From assembly GCA_035631115.1 (NCBI GenBank), contig DASQJJ010000089.1:1-11138 (forward strand): a stretch of DNA of 11,138 bases, read 5' to 3'. Below, one piece after another: positions 1-6,029 of the stretch (its first letter is position 1; every line of letters starts with the position of its first letter). Both the position numbers and the translations under genes were made by a program. The notes under the pieces are model-generated. The model did not search any database, had not been told where the DNA came from, and worked only from the letters and a program-made list of their open reading frames with translations. Source of the DNA: DASQJJ01 sp035631115. GTDB taxonomy: Bacteria; Patescibacteriota; Microgenomatia; Levybacterales; UBA12049.

Positions 1-73
1 CAATGTATTTTGTTCCAGACAAAACCCAATAATAGCTCAAGTATTTACGTCTGCATTTAAAATTCCAAACTCC

Positions 74-89
74 AGGTCTTAAGGTCTTA
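74..89. repeat. Tandem 8-bp direct repeat
   Basis: AGGTCTTA occurs twice in a row with no spacer (74-81 and 82-89), about 55 bases upstream of the first gene. Two adjacent half-sites could be an operator, but an 8-bp duplication can also arise by chance or by slippage. No function is assigned. Confidence 0.35.
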
Positions 90-129
90 TGCTTTCGCGT
101 TTGGGTAAGAATAAAAAGGTAGAACCTGT

Positions 130-135
130 TACACT
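130..135 (+). promoter_or_regulatory. Weak -10-like hexamer before the 75-residue gene
   Basis: TACACT (four of six matches to TATAAT) ends seven bases before the ATG at 143, so transcription would begin at or next to the start codon. The only TTG-type -35 candidate (TTGGGT, 101-106) is 23 bp upstream of it, too far for a normal spacer. The call rests mainly on its spacing matching that of the better promoters at 431, 1072 and 4516. Confidence 0.3.
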
Positions 136-142
136 TACCTGA

Positions 143-370
143 ATGCCAAGAAAAAGAGTACCAAAAGTTGATGAGCAATCACAGAAGGCGTATGGACTCG
201 GCCCTCGCGCAACACTAAAAGAGTTAAATGCTGCACGGGATAAAAAAACAGGTGTAGCGATACGCACTGTATATTTACTTCCTCCAACAGCATCAGAAGA
301 GGAGCTTCGTGATACCCAAGCAAAATACGCAGAAGAAGGTGCAGAAAGAATGGAACGAGAAAGAATATAA
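143..370 (+). CDS. Small charged protein of unknown function, 75 aa
   Basis: The ATG at 143 is the first in this frame and has no Shine-Dalgarno sequence in front of it. The reading frame ends in TAA. The protein has a basic N-terminus (MPRKRVPK) and a short middle part with a hydrophobic stretch (VAIRTVYLLPP, about residues 38-48). The C-terminus is strongly charged and probably helical, rich in Glu, Arg and Ala (about residues 50-75). There is no signal peptide, membrane segment, Cys/His metal motif or family motif that I recognise. The composition would fit a small cytoplasmic protein that binds a nucleic acid or a partner protein, but that is a guess. The next gene lies 72 bases downstream behind its own promoter, so the two are probably not one operon. 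Reality of the gene is supported by an open frame with non-random, charge-patterned composition; conservation could not be tested. Confidence 0.55.
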   Translation: MPRKRVPKVDEQSQKAYGLGPRATLKELNAARDKKTGVAIRTVYLLPPTASEEELRDTQAKYAEEGAERMERERI

Positions 371-374
371 CTAA

Positions 375-392
375 CTCATTTTTAAGAATGAG
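375..392 (+). terminator. Small hairpin after the 75-residue gene, possible terminator
   Basis: CTCATT (375-380) can pair with AATGAG (387-392), with one further T-G pair and a four-base loop. It begins five bases after the stop codon, a usual place for a terminator. No run of T follows, and the stem is short and AT-rich, so an intrinsic terminator is doubtful. It could equally be a chance palindrome. Confidence 0.25.
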
Positions 393-407
393 ACAAGAAA
401 AATAGAA

Positions 408-436
408 TGTACATCAGTTATGAGTTTTGGTACAAT
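408..436 (+). promoter_or_regulatory. Promoter of the cupin gene, leaderless arrangement
   Basis: The -35 candidate TGTACA (408-413) and the -10 TACAAT (431-436) are separated by 17 bp, the optimal spacing. The predicted transcription start, about seven bases after the -10, falls on the A of the ATG at 443. The mRNA would therefore have no 5' leader, consistent with the lack of a Shine-Dalgarno sequence. This also decides the start codon, because the in-frame upstream ATG at 407 would lie upstream of the transcript. Confidence 0.6.
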
Positions 437-442
437 GTGTGT

Positions 443-916
443 ATGAACTTTGATTCTTCTTATCTTGAGCTTTTGCTTCAAAAAGCAACGTACGAACAAG
501 GTCTTGGTGCCAATTTGGTGAGAATTGCCCAAACAAAAATTGGCAACGAGAATGTTGTTCTATTAGAAGTAAAAGTTACAAAAGGGACAGATATTGCTCC
601 TCATTTTCACGAGCATAGTGGAGAGATTTGTATTCCTCTGACATTTGGTAAGCTACGATTCGGTAAAGTAGAAAAAGACGAAAATGGTGCCTATAAAATG
701 GATGGAGATAAAGCAGTGACGTCCTGGGACATAGCAGAACAAACCCTTGAACCAGGGAAATCATTTGAAGTTCCGGAAGGAGTTGCACATCATTTTGTAG
801 CGCTAGAAGATTCTCCAATGATTGTTCTTTTCCTTCTCCCAGAATCTCATGCTGCTGCCACAGACAGAATTTACTCAACCTACCCAACGGGATATACCTC
901 AAAATCAAAAAAATAG
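443..916 (+). CDS. Cupin-domain metal-binding protein
   Basis: A 157-residue, single-domain cupin, probably a cytoplasmic enzyme or sensor with a mononuclear metal site. Cupin motif 1 is seen at residues 48-69 (G48, H54, H56, E61, G69). Motif 2 is seen at residues 105-116 (G105, P111, G113, H116). The four expected metal ligands, His54, His56, Glu61 and His116, are all present. A further His (58) and His (117) lie beside them. About 35 residues separate the motifs, longer than in the smallest cupins. There is no signal peptide or membrane segment. The start at 443 is preferred over the in-frame ATG at 407, which would add 12 residues (MYISYEFWYNVC) that overlap the promoter. The substrate cannot be read from sequence; cupins include isomerases, dioxygenases and sugar-modifying enzymes. 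A role in sugar metabolism is possible given the cluster downstream, but tRNA-Glu with its own promoter lies between, so co-transcription is unlikely. Confidence 0.85.
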   Translation: MNFDSSYLELLLQKATYEQGLGANLVRIAQTKIGNENVVLLEVKVTKGTDIAPHFHEHSGEICIPLTFGKLRFGKVEKDENGAYKMDGDKAVTSWDIAEQTLEPGKSFEVPEGVAHHFVALEDSPMIVLFLLPESHAAATDRIYSTYPTGYTSKSKK

Positions 917-926
917 GCACTTTCTC

Positions 927-955
927 TTGTCTCAGAGTGTGATTTCAAGTAAAAT
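927..955 (+). promoter_or_regulatory. Promoter of tRNA-Glu
   Basis: TTGTCT (927-932) and TAAAAT (950-955) are separated by 17 bp. The predicted transcription start near 962 is only a few bases before the mature 5' end of the tRNA at 966. The tRNA is therefore probably transcribed by itself with a very short leader. Confidence 0.6.
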
Positions 956-965
956 ACATTCACCT

Positions 966-1039
966 GGCGCGTTCGTCTAGTGGCCTAGGACATCACGTTC
1001 TCAACGTGAATATCAGGGGTTCGAATCCCCTACGCGCTA
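966..1039 (+). tRNA. tRNA-Glu (anticodon CUC)
   Basis: The full cloverleaf can be drawn. The acceptor stem is 966-972 with 1032-1038 and the D-stem is 975-978 with 988-991. The anticodon stem is 993-997 with 1005-1009 around the loop TTCTCAA, with anticodon CTC at 1000-1002. The T-stem is 1015-1019 with 1027-1031 around TTCGAAT. The D-arm (GTCTAG, then GGCCTAGGAC) is the typical bacterial tRNA-Glu form. The first acceptor pair is a G-T wobble and the discriminator base is A (1039), where many bacterial tRNA-Glu have G. CCA is not encoded (the DNA continues C, T, T), so the CCA-adding enzyme is needed. The glycosyltransferase cluster starts 44 bases downstream. Confidence 0.95.
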
Positions 1040-1041
1040 CT

Positions 1042-1064
1042 TAGAAGTTTGTTCTACGCTTCTA
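1042..1064 (+). terminator. Weak hairpin behind tRNA-Glu, possible terminator
   Basis: TAGAAG (1042-1047) can pair with CTTCTA (1059-1064) across an 11-base loop, and is followed by TTT. The stem is short and the T run brief, so termination would be weak at best. It overlaps the -35 region of the next gene, so the same bases may serve both ends. Some read-through of the tRNA transcript into the cluster is possible. Confidence 0.3.
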
Positions 1065-1077
1065 TTTCTAGTATAAT
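1049..1077 (+). promoter_or_regulatory. Promoter of the glycosyltransferase cluster, leaderless arrangement
   Basis: A perfect -10 TATAAT (1072-1077) lies 17 bp downstream of TTGTTC (1049-1054). The predicted transcription start, seven bases after the -10, is the G of the GTG start codon at 1084. No Shine-Dalgarno sequence lies between the promoter and the start. This looks like the main promoter of the whole run of membrane transferases. Confidence 0.65.
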
Positions 1078-1083
1078 TTTGAA

Positions 1084-1842
1084 GTGAGTAAAGAAATTTT
1101 CCTCTCCGTTATTATCCCTTCATATGATGAAATGGCCAATCTGCAAAAAGGTGTTTTGGATAAGGTAAAATCGTTCTTAGATAAAAAAGAATTTAACTAC
1201 GAAGTTATCATAGTTGATGATGGATCCAAAGACGGTAGCGAAGAATTTGTAGAAAAGTTTGTTAAAGAAAATAAGACATTCTCCTTTATAAAAAATCCAC
1301 ATTTAGGAAAAGCAGGTGCAGTGACAACGGGCATACTCAAGTCTACTGGAAAGTATGTCTTATTTACCGACATGGACCAAGCAACTCCAATAGAAGAGTT
1401 GGACAAGCTCATGCCATACTTTGATAAAGGATACGATGTGGTTATTGGCTCTCGAAGTGGCAGGAAGGGTGCTCCTTGGACCAGAAAGCTTATGGCCAAG
1501 GGTATGATGGTTTTACGTACTTTTCTTGTTGGACTTAAAGGAATTACCGATACACAATGTGGATTTAAAATGTTTACCAGAGAATCAGGAAAAGTTCTTT
1601 TCCAAAAAATGTATGACTTACATCATGGGTATGCCCATGTGTCAGGATCGAGTGTTGCTGCGGGATTTGATGTAGAGCTGTTATTTTTAGCACAAAAAAA
1701 CAAATACAAGATTAAAGAAGTGCCCGTAGAATGGTTGTATGTGGAGACACGACGCGTTAGTCCGCTTAAAGATTCCCTTGATGCTGTTATGTACTTACTC
1801 CGAATTCGCTTAAAACAATTTGAGGGGATATATACAAGGTAA
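1084..1842 (+). CDS. GT2 polyprenyl-phosphate sugar synthase (Alg5/DPM1-like)
   Basis: A 252-residue family 2 glycosyltransferase with a GT-A fold. It would transfer a sugar from a nucleotide-sugar to polyprenyl phosphate on the cytoplasmic face of the membrane. Family motifs are SVIIPSYDE (8-16), the nucleotide-binding IIVDDGS (42-48), the metal-binding DMD in TDMDQATP (95-102), VIGSR (120-124), TDTQCGFKMF (155-164) and GFDVELLFLA near the C-terminal third. The TDTQCGFK and FDVELL motifs fit the dolichyl-phosphate beta-glucosyltransferase/mannosyltransferase group. There is no C-terminal membrane domain of the GtrB/DPM3-fused kind, so it is soluble or peripheral. The GTG start follows from the promoter position: it is the first base of the predicted transcript. 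The next gene begins one base after its TAA. As first gene of the cluster it is the likely source of the lipid-linked sugar donor used by the GT-C enzymes behind it. Glucose versus mannose cannot be decided from the sequence. Confidence 0.88.
   Translation: MSKEIFLSVIIPSYDEMANLQKGVLDKVKSFLDKKEFNYEVIIVDDGSKDGSEEFVEKFVKENKTFSFIKNPHLGKAGAVTTGILKSTGKYVLFTDMDQATPIEELDKLMPYFDKGYDVVIGSRSGRKGAPWTRKLMAKGMMVLRTFLVGLKGITDTQCGFKMFTRESGKVLFQKMYDLHHGYAHVSGSSVAAGFDVELLFLAQKNKYKIKEVPVEWLYVETRRVSPLKDSLDAVMYLLRIRLKQFEGIYTR
1836..1839 (+). promoter_or_regulatory. Purine-rich ribosome site deciding the start of the first GT39 gene
   Basis: AAGG lies four bases before the ATG at 1844, with a GAGGGG run further up at 1822-1827. 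The ATG follows the stop of the preceding gene by one base, which suits translational coupling. An in-frame TTG at 1820 would add eight residues inside the upstream gene and is less likely. Confidence 0.4.
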
Positions 1843-1843
1843 C

Positions 1844-3340
1844 ATGAAAAAATATTTATTTTCCTCGAGTTTTATTATTTTTTTAGCTTTAACTTTTCTC
1901 TACTTCTTTACCAGGTTATTTTTACTTAAAAATCTTCCTCTTTTTGTTGATGAAGCTGGATATATTCATTGGGCACAGCTTGGATTTGCCGATCCAAATC
2001 AACGCTTAGCCTCTTTAGGAGATGGTAAGCAGCCACTTTTCATCTGGCTTATTATCGTTATTATGCAAGTTGTCACCAATCCTTTAATTGCTGGAAGAAT
2101 TGCCGCCATTCTTTCTGGGTTTGGAGCTGCAATTGGTCTTATGATGCTTACCTACGAATTGTTTAAAAAGAAATGGATTGCGCTTTGTAGTATCTTTTTC
2201 TATATCCTTTGTCCATTTGCACTTATCACAGATAGGCTTGCTATTTATGATACCCTTGTTGCAGCAATAGCTCTATGGAGTTTGTATCTGAGTATTCTTC
2301 TCGTGAGGCGCTTACAGTTGCAGTATGCATTTCTATTGGCATTTTCCCTCGGTGCAGGAATACTTAATAAATCTTCTGGATTTCTCTCTATTTATTTACT
2401 TCCAGTAACGCTTCTTCTTTTTGAAGGAAAAAATGAAAAAACAAAAAGATTAATGAAGTGGGTATTATATAGTGCTCTTTCTGTAGCGATTGCATATTTG
2501 TACTATTCTGTTTTATTTCTTTCTTCCGGTTTTGACAACATAGCTGAAAAAAATAATTATTTTCTCAATTCTCCCCTTAGTCTTTTATATACAAATTTCC
2601 TTCCACTATTTGTAAAAAATCTAACACAGTTTGGTCAATGGATTTTTTTACTCCTTACCCCATCGTTTTTACTATTAGCAGCAGCTGGTCTATTTTTAGT
2701 TAAAGCGTATAAAAATGAAAAACTCTTACTTATTGTCACTTTTCTTATAGAAATACTTGGTATGGCTCTTCTTGGAAGAGATCCACTTCCCAGATACATT
2801 TTCTTTATGGCGCTATTCTTGCTGCCTTTATCATCTCTAGGCATGTGGTATGTGTATAATCGATTCAAAAAAAATCTTTTAGCTTTTGTTGCTCTTGTTA
2901 TTCTTTTTGTTTCATTTAATGTATATTCGGAGTATAAAATTCTCACCAATTTAGAGGAGGCTCCTGTCCCACAGATAACAAAAACAGAGCTTGTTACAAG
3001 TTGGTCTGCAGGTGGGGGAATAGGGAATATTGTAAAATATCTTCTGACAGAGTCGACAAAACATAAGATTCTTGTAGTTACAGATGGTCCATATGGTGGC
3101 ATGTCCAACGCTGCTATGGACATGTATTTTTTCAAAAATCCTGCTGCAGAAAGGATGAGTTTTGCTAAATTCCCAAGTGAAATTCCCCAGGATATTCTGG
3201 AAAAAAGTAGACAAGAACCAGTATTTCTCTTTTTAACACAACTGGAGAATCCACCTAAATGGCCGATGCATCTTGTACTCTCATACGAAAAGGGTCACGG
3301 ACCCAATTATGTCTATCTGTATCAACTAGATGAAAAGTAA
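1844..3340 (+). CDS. GT39/PMT_2-like membrane glycosyltransferase, first paralogue
   Basis: A 498-residue integral membrane protein with about ten hydrophobic segments. It resembles the ArnT/PMT class of GT-C transferases that move a sugar from a polyprenyl-phosphate donor to an acceptor outside the cytoplasmic membrane. The first membrane segment (about 7-28) is followed by an outside loop with the acidic pair Asp36-Glu37 (LPLFVDEAGY), the usual catalytic position in GT-C enzymes. DGKQP (60-64) and TDRLAIYD (129-136) are further family-type motifs. The last 125 or so residues are largely outside the membrane and carry WSAGGG (387-392), EIPQD (446-450) and PPKWP (470-474). The start at 1844 follows the GT2 stop by one base. 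The protein is paralogous to the product of 4529-6028, with these motifs at equal residue numbers. Its end overlaps the next gene by 11 nt. Sugar and acceptor are unknown; it could add a sugar to a lipid, glycan or protein. Confidence 0.82.
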   Translation: MKKYLFSSSFIIFLALTFLYFFTRLFLLKNLPLFVDEAGYIHWAQLGFADPNQRLASLGDGKQPLFIWLIIVIMQVVTNPLIAGRIAAILSGFGAAIGLMMLTYELFKKKWIALCSIFFYILCPFALITDRLAIYDTLVAAIALWSLYLSILLVRRLQLQYAFLLAFSLGAGILNKSSGFLSIYLLPVTLLLFEGKNEKTKRLMKWVLYSALSVAIAYLYYSVLFLSSGFDNIAEKNNYFLNSPLSLLYTNFLPLFVKNLTQFGQWIFLLLTPSFLLLAAAGLFLVKAYKNEKLLLIVTFLIEILGMALLGRDPLPRYIFFMALFLLPLSSLGMWYVYNRFKKNLLAFVALVILFVSFNVYSEYKILTNLEEAPVPQITKTELVTSWSAGGGIGNIVKYLLTESTKHKILVVTDGPYGGMSNAAMDMYFFKNPAAERMSFAKFPSEIPQDILEKSRQEPVFLFLTQLENPPKWPMHLVLSYEKGHGPNYVYLYQLDEK

Positions 3341-4508
3341 TATGAATAAATTTCTATCAATTTTTCTCTATGTTGCAGGTATTATCTGTCTTTTCTTATA
3401 TTCGTACACACAGGTGGATTTAAGTCTTACCCTTTCCCGCATTTCTATCTGGCAGACAATAGAAAAATCATTTCAGTACATTGGATATTTCCAAAGACCA
3501 CTCTCTACATATTTGTATGTAGGAATTCTCATCTCACTTCTCGCAAGTTATGTTGGATTACTTATGTTGATTCGAAATAATGTGTTGTCAAGAAAAACAG
3601 TATGGATATTGGTTATTGCTACTGCAGTAATACTAACCTTTTCTTACAATGCATTTTCGTACGATTTATTTAATTACATCTTTGATGCAAAAATAGTCAC
3701 ACATTATTTCCAAAATCCGTATATGCACAAGGCACTTGATTTTCCGCATGACCCTATGCTCTCTTTTATGCATTGGACACAGCGTATATATCCTTACGGA
3801 CCTATTTGGCTTTTTATTACCATTCCAATATCTTTTGTTGGAATGCAATTTTTTCTTCCTACATTTTTTCTTTTTAAAGCACTTGCCAGCATAAGCTATC
3901 TGGGTATTGCATGGAGTGTAGAAAAAATACTCAAAAAAACAGATCCACAAAATTCGTTATTTGGGATTGCAGTATTTGCATTCAGTCCATTAGTTATTAT
4001 TGAAGGATTGGTATCTGCTCATAATGATATGGTAATGGTTTTATTTATTTCGCTTGCTTTAGTAACATTTATGAATAAAAAAAGTGTCTGGTCATTTTTA
4101 TTACTCTTTCTATCTATAGGCATAAAATTTGCAACAGCAGTGCTACTTCCTCTTTGGATTATAGGTACCTTTATAAAGAAAAAAGGTGAGATGGAAAGTC
4201 TTGCATTGGTAAGTTTTATATTGCTCATTATTCCACTAGTTGTTGCCTCTTTACGGACAAATTTTCAGCCATGGTACATTCTTTTCCTTTTTCCTTTTGC
4301 GTCCCTCATGCCCAAACAAAAGGAAATTCTTGTTGGATTTACTCTCTTTTCTTTTACAGCGCTTTTTCAATATATTCCATTTCTGTATATAGGTAATTGG
4401 GATAATCCGATTCCTTTCATTCTATTACTTATGCTCTGGTCTAGTGTTGGATTAAGCATTGTTGTTAGTGTTTGTATGTGGGTACTTCGTGTTGCGAAAA
4501 GGCGATAA
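3330..4508 (+). CDS. GT87/MptB-like membrane glycosyltransferase
   Basis: A 392-residue membrane protein with about ten hydrophobic segments, resembling the GT87/DUF2029 and MptA/MptB-type polyprenol-phosphate-mannose-dependent transferases. With the start at 3330, the outside-loop motif is SYDLFNYIFDAK (about 110-121), with candidate catalytic Asp112 and Asp119, followed by QNPY (128-131) and IYPYGP (153-158). Further typical stretches are GLVSAHNDMVMV in the middle and NFQPWYILFLFPFASL near the C-terminus; the AHND and QPWY features recur in this family. The ATG at 3330 overlaps the upstream stop by 11 nt, exactly as at the two overlaps near 8365 and 9872. An ATG at 3342, two bases after the upstream stop codon, would remove four residues and is a real alternative. 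It lies between two paralogous GT39 genes. Exact sugar is unknown; membership of a GT-C family is the firmer part of the call. Confidence 0.72.
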   Translation: MKSNMNKFLSIFLYVAGIICLFLYSYTQVDLSLTLSRISIWQTIEKSFQYIGYFQRPLSTYLYVGILISLLASYVGLLMLIRNNVLSRKTVWILVIATAVILTFSYNAFSYDLFNYIFDAKIVTHYFQNPYMHKALDFPHDPMLSFMHWTQRIYPYGPIWLFITIPISFVGMQFFLPTFFLFKALASISYLGIAWSVEKILKKTDPQNSLFGIAVFAFSPLVIIEGLVSAHNDMVMVLFISLALVTFMNKKSVWSFLLLFLSIGIKFATAVLLPLWIIGTFIKKKGEMESLALVSFILLIIPLVVASLRTNFQPWYILFLFPFASLMPKQKEILVGFTLFSFTALFQYIPFLYIGNWDNPIPFILLLMLWSSVGLSIVVSVCMWVLRVAKRR

Positions 4509-4521
4509 TCTAGGCTACAAT
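4492..4521 (+). promoter_or_regulatory. Internal promoter before the second GT39 gene, leaderless arrangement
   Basis: TTGCGA (4492-4497) and TACAAT (4516-4521) are separated by 18 bp. The predicted start of transcription falls on or one base before the ATG at 4529. It lies at the only real gap in the cluster (20 bases) and partly inside the end of the upstream gene. It would give the downstream genes their own transcript in addition to read-through from 1084. Confidence 0.5.
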
Positions 4522-4528
4522 AAAGTAT

Positions 4529-6028
4529 ATGCAGCTTCTTCAAAAATATGTAAAAGAGATGAGTATTGGCGCAGGTCTTTTGGCAGCATATCTTTTCCTC
4601 AGGCTCACTCAAATTATGAGTCTTCCTCTTTTTACCGATGAAGCAATTTACACAAGGTGGTCGCAAATTGCCAAGCAAGATGCTAATTGGAGATTTATTT
4701 CGCTCACGGATGGCAAGCAGCCAATGTTTGTTTGGTGGGATATGATTTTTATGCGTTTTGCCCATGACCCCTTGCTAGCAGGAAGACTTGTTTCTGTTGT
4801 ATGTGGACTCCTTACTATGGTTGGATTATTTCTTTTGGGAAGGGAAATATTTAAAAATAAATGGGTTGGTATTCTTTCTGCAGGATTGTACGTGTTGTAT
4901 CCCTTTGCCTTAGTCTATGACAGAATGGCTCTCTATGACAGTATGGTTGGTATGTTTACTATTTGGAGCTTGTATTTGGAGATTGTTTTGGTTCGTAGAC
5001 CGAAATTGTGGCTTGGATTTCTCTTAGGACTTGTATTGGGTGGCGGAATGCTTACCAAGACATCGGCATTTTTTAGTTGGTATCTGCTTCCTGCAACTGT
5101 GCTTCTTTTTGATTGGAAATCAAAAGAGCGAGCAGTACGATTGGCAAAATGGGTAGGTATTGCTCTTCTGGCAGTTGTTCTGGCAAATGTCTATTATTCT
5201 ATACTTCGACTTTCTCCTTTTTACCACATAGTTACCGATAAAAATGCAGTATTTGTATATCCTCTTAATGAATGGCTGCAACATCCTGTTGAATTTTTCC
5301 AAGGGAATTTTCATGGTGTTTGGGATTGGTTTAGCACATACATGACATATCCGGTACTTATTCTTCTTATTGGGGGACTTGTTGTTTTTAAGAAATACAC
5401 CAAAGAAAAAATAGTGCTCGTTATCTATTTCGTTGTTCCATTTTTTCTTCTCGCTCTTTTTGGAAGAGTATTATATCCACGATTTATTTTCTTTATGACT
5501 CTCCCTCTTCTTCCAATTGTTGGTTTATTCTTGATTTGGTTGTATGCATATCTAAAAAAACCTGCATTTTGGTTGATATGCTTACTTTTCTTTTTCGCTC
5601 TTTGGATTTTTGCAGACTTTAAAATTATTACTAATTTCGCAACAGCTCCAATTGCAAAGTCAGATCTCTCTCAATACAGCAATGATTGGCCAGCAGGAGG
5701 GGGAATGGCAGAGGTCGTCAATTATTTGGCAATGCAATCTCAGACAAAAAAGATTTATGTTGGATCGGAAGGCACATTTGGATCGCTTCCTACACTTGCA
5801 ATGGAAATTTATTTGGGGTCAGACAAAAATATCGAAAAAAGTGGCATCTGGCCTGTACCAGACGAGATTCCACAAGATTTGCTTGAAAAGGCGAAAAAAA
5901 TGGACACCTATTTTATTTTTTACCAACAGCCAACACCTCCAAAATGGCCGCTTTCACTTATTGCACAATATAAAAAAGGAATTGGCAATGTGTATTACAT
6001 GAGGCTATATAAGGTAAAGGCTCAATAG
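4529..6028 (+). CDS. GT39/PMT_2-like membrane glycosyltransferase, second paralogue
   Basis: A 499-residue GT-C type membrane protein, paralogous to the product of 1844-3340. The acidic pair after the first membrane segment is Asp37-Glu38 (LPLFTDEAIY), followed by DGKQP (61-65) and YDRMALYD (130-137). The C-terminal outside part has WPAGGG (387-392), EIPQD (446-450) and PPKWP (470-474), at the same residue numbers as in the first copy, so the two align almost without gaps. Identity elsewhere is clearly lower, so the duplication is old or the copies have diverged in specificity. The ATG at 4529 is chosen because it begins the predicted leaderless transcript. An in-frame ATG at codon 11 has no better ribosome site, and starting there would shorten the cytoplasmic N-terminus. 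The stop is TAG, and the next gene starts one base later. It probably uses a polyprenyl-phosphate sugar made by the GT2 at the cluster head; acceptor unknown. Confidence 0.82.
   Translation: MQLLQKYVKEMSIGAGLLAAYLFLRLTQIMSLPLFTDEAIYTRWSQIAKQDANWRFISLTDGKQPMFVWWDMIFMRFAHDPLLAGRLVSVVCGLLTMVGLFLLGREIFKNKWVGILSAGLYVLYPFALVYDRMALYDSMVGMFTIWSLYLEIVLVRRPKLWLGFLLGLVLGGGMLTKTSAFFSWYLLPATVLLFDWKSKERAVRLAKWVGIALLAVVLANVYYSILRLSPFYHIVTDKNAVFVYPLNEWLQHPVEFFQGNFHGVWDWFSTYMTYPVLILLIGGLVVFKKYTKEKIVLVIYFVVPFFLLALFGRVLYPRFIFFMTLPLLPIVGLFLIWLYAYLKKPAFWLICLLFFFALWIFADFKIITNFATAPIAKSDLSQYSNDWPAGGGMAEVVNYLAMQSQTKKIYVGSEGTFGSLPTLAMEIYLGSDKNIEKSGIWPVPDEIPQDLLEKAKKMDTYFIFYQQPTPPKWPLSLIAQYKKGIGNVYYMRLYKVKAQ
6016..6020 (+). 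promoter_or_regulatory. Shine-Dalgarno-like site of the YfhO-family gene
   Basis: AAAGG ends nine bases before the ATG at 6030, with another AAGG at 6011-6014. It is the best-spaced Shine-Dalgarno-like element in the window and stands inside the end of the upstream gene. Internal cluster genes thus have ribosome sites, whereas genes starting a transcript do not. Confidence 0.45.
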
Positions 6029-6029
6029 C

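Larger units (their letters stand above)
1..142. other. Leader region left of the first gene
   Basis: No complete gene is seen here. Reading from base 2 there is an open frame of 26 codons ending in TAA at 80-82, which could be the tail of a gene starting outside the window. A second open frame from base 1 ends at 58-60, so neither can be preferred. The segment also carries a tandem 8-bp repeat (74-89) and a weak -10-like hexamer (130-135). Nothing convincing is seen on the minus strand. Confidence 0.4.

Noticed and set aside
407..442. Upstream ATG at 407 as start of the cupin gene
   Set aside because: It lies within the -35/-10 region of the promoter, adds 12 residues unlike a cupin N-terminus and has no ribosome site.
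389..934. Inverted 9-mer pair flanking the cupin gene (TGAGACAAG at 389-397, CTTGTCTCA at 926-934)
   Set aside because: Many inverted 9-mers are expected by chance in a window of this size, and the second copy overlaps the tRNA promoter. No target duplication or other mobile-element sign is present.
1820..1843. TTG at 1820 as start of the first GT39 gene
   Set aside because: It lies inside the GT2 gene; the ATG at 1844 has AAGG in front and gives the usual short positive N-terminus before a membrane segment.
2635..3214. Minus-strand open frames across the GT39 gene and elsewhere
   Set aside because: They lie wholly within strongly supported + strand genes, lack family motifs and look like shadows.
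4607..4621. Hairpin ACTCA/TGAGT followed by a pyrimidine-rich stretch
   Set aside because: It is within the coding sequence of the second GT39 copy, has a short AT-rich stem, and no gene ends there.
5610..6002. Alternative + strand frame in the C-terminal part of the second GT39 gene
   Set aside because: The main frame is intact through this stretch and matches its paralogue motif by motif, so there is no frameshift and no nested gene.
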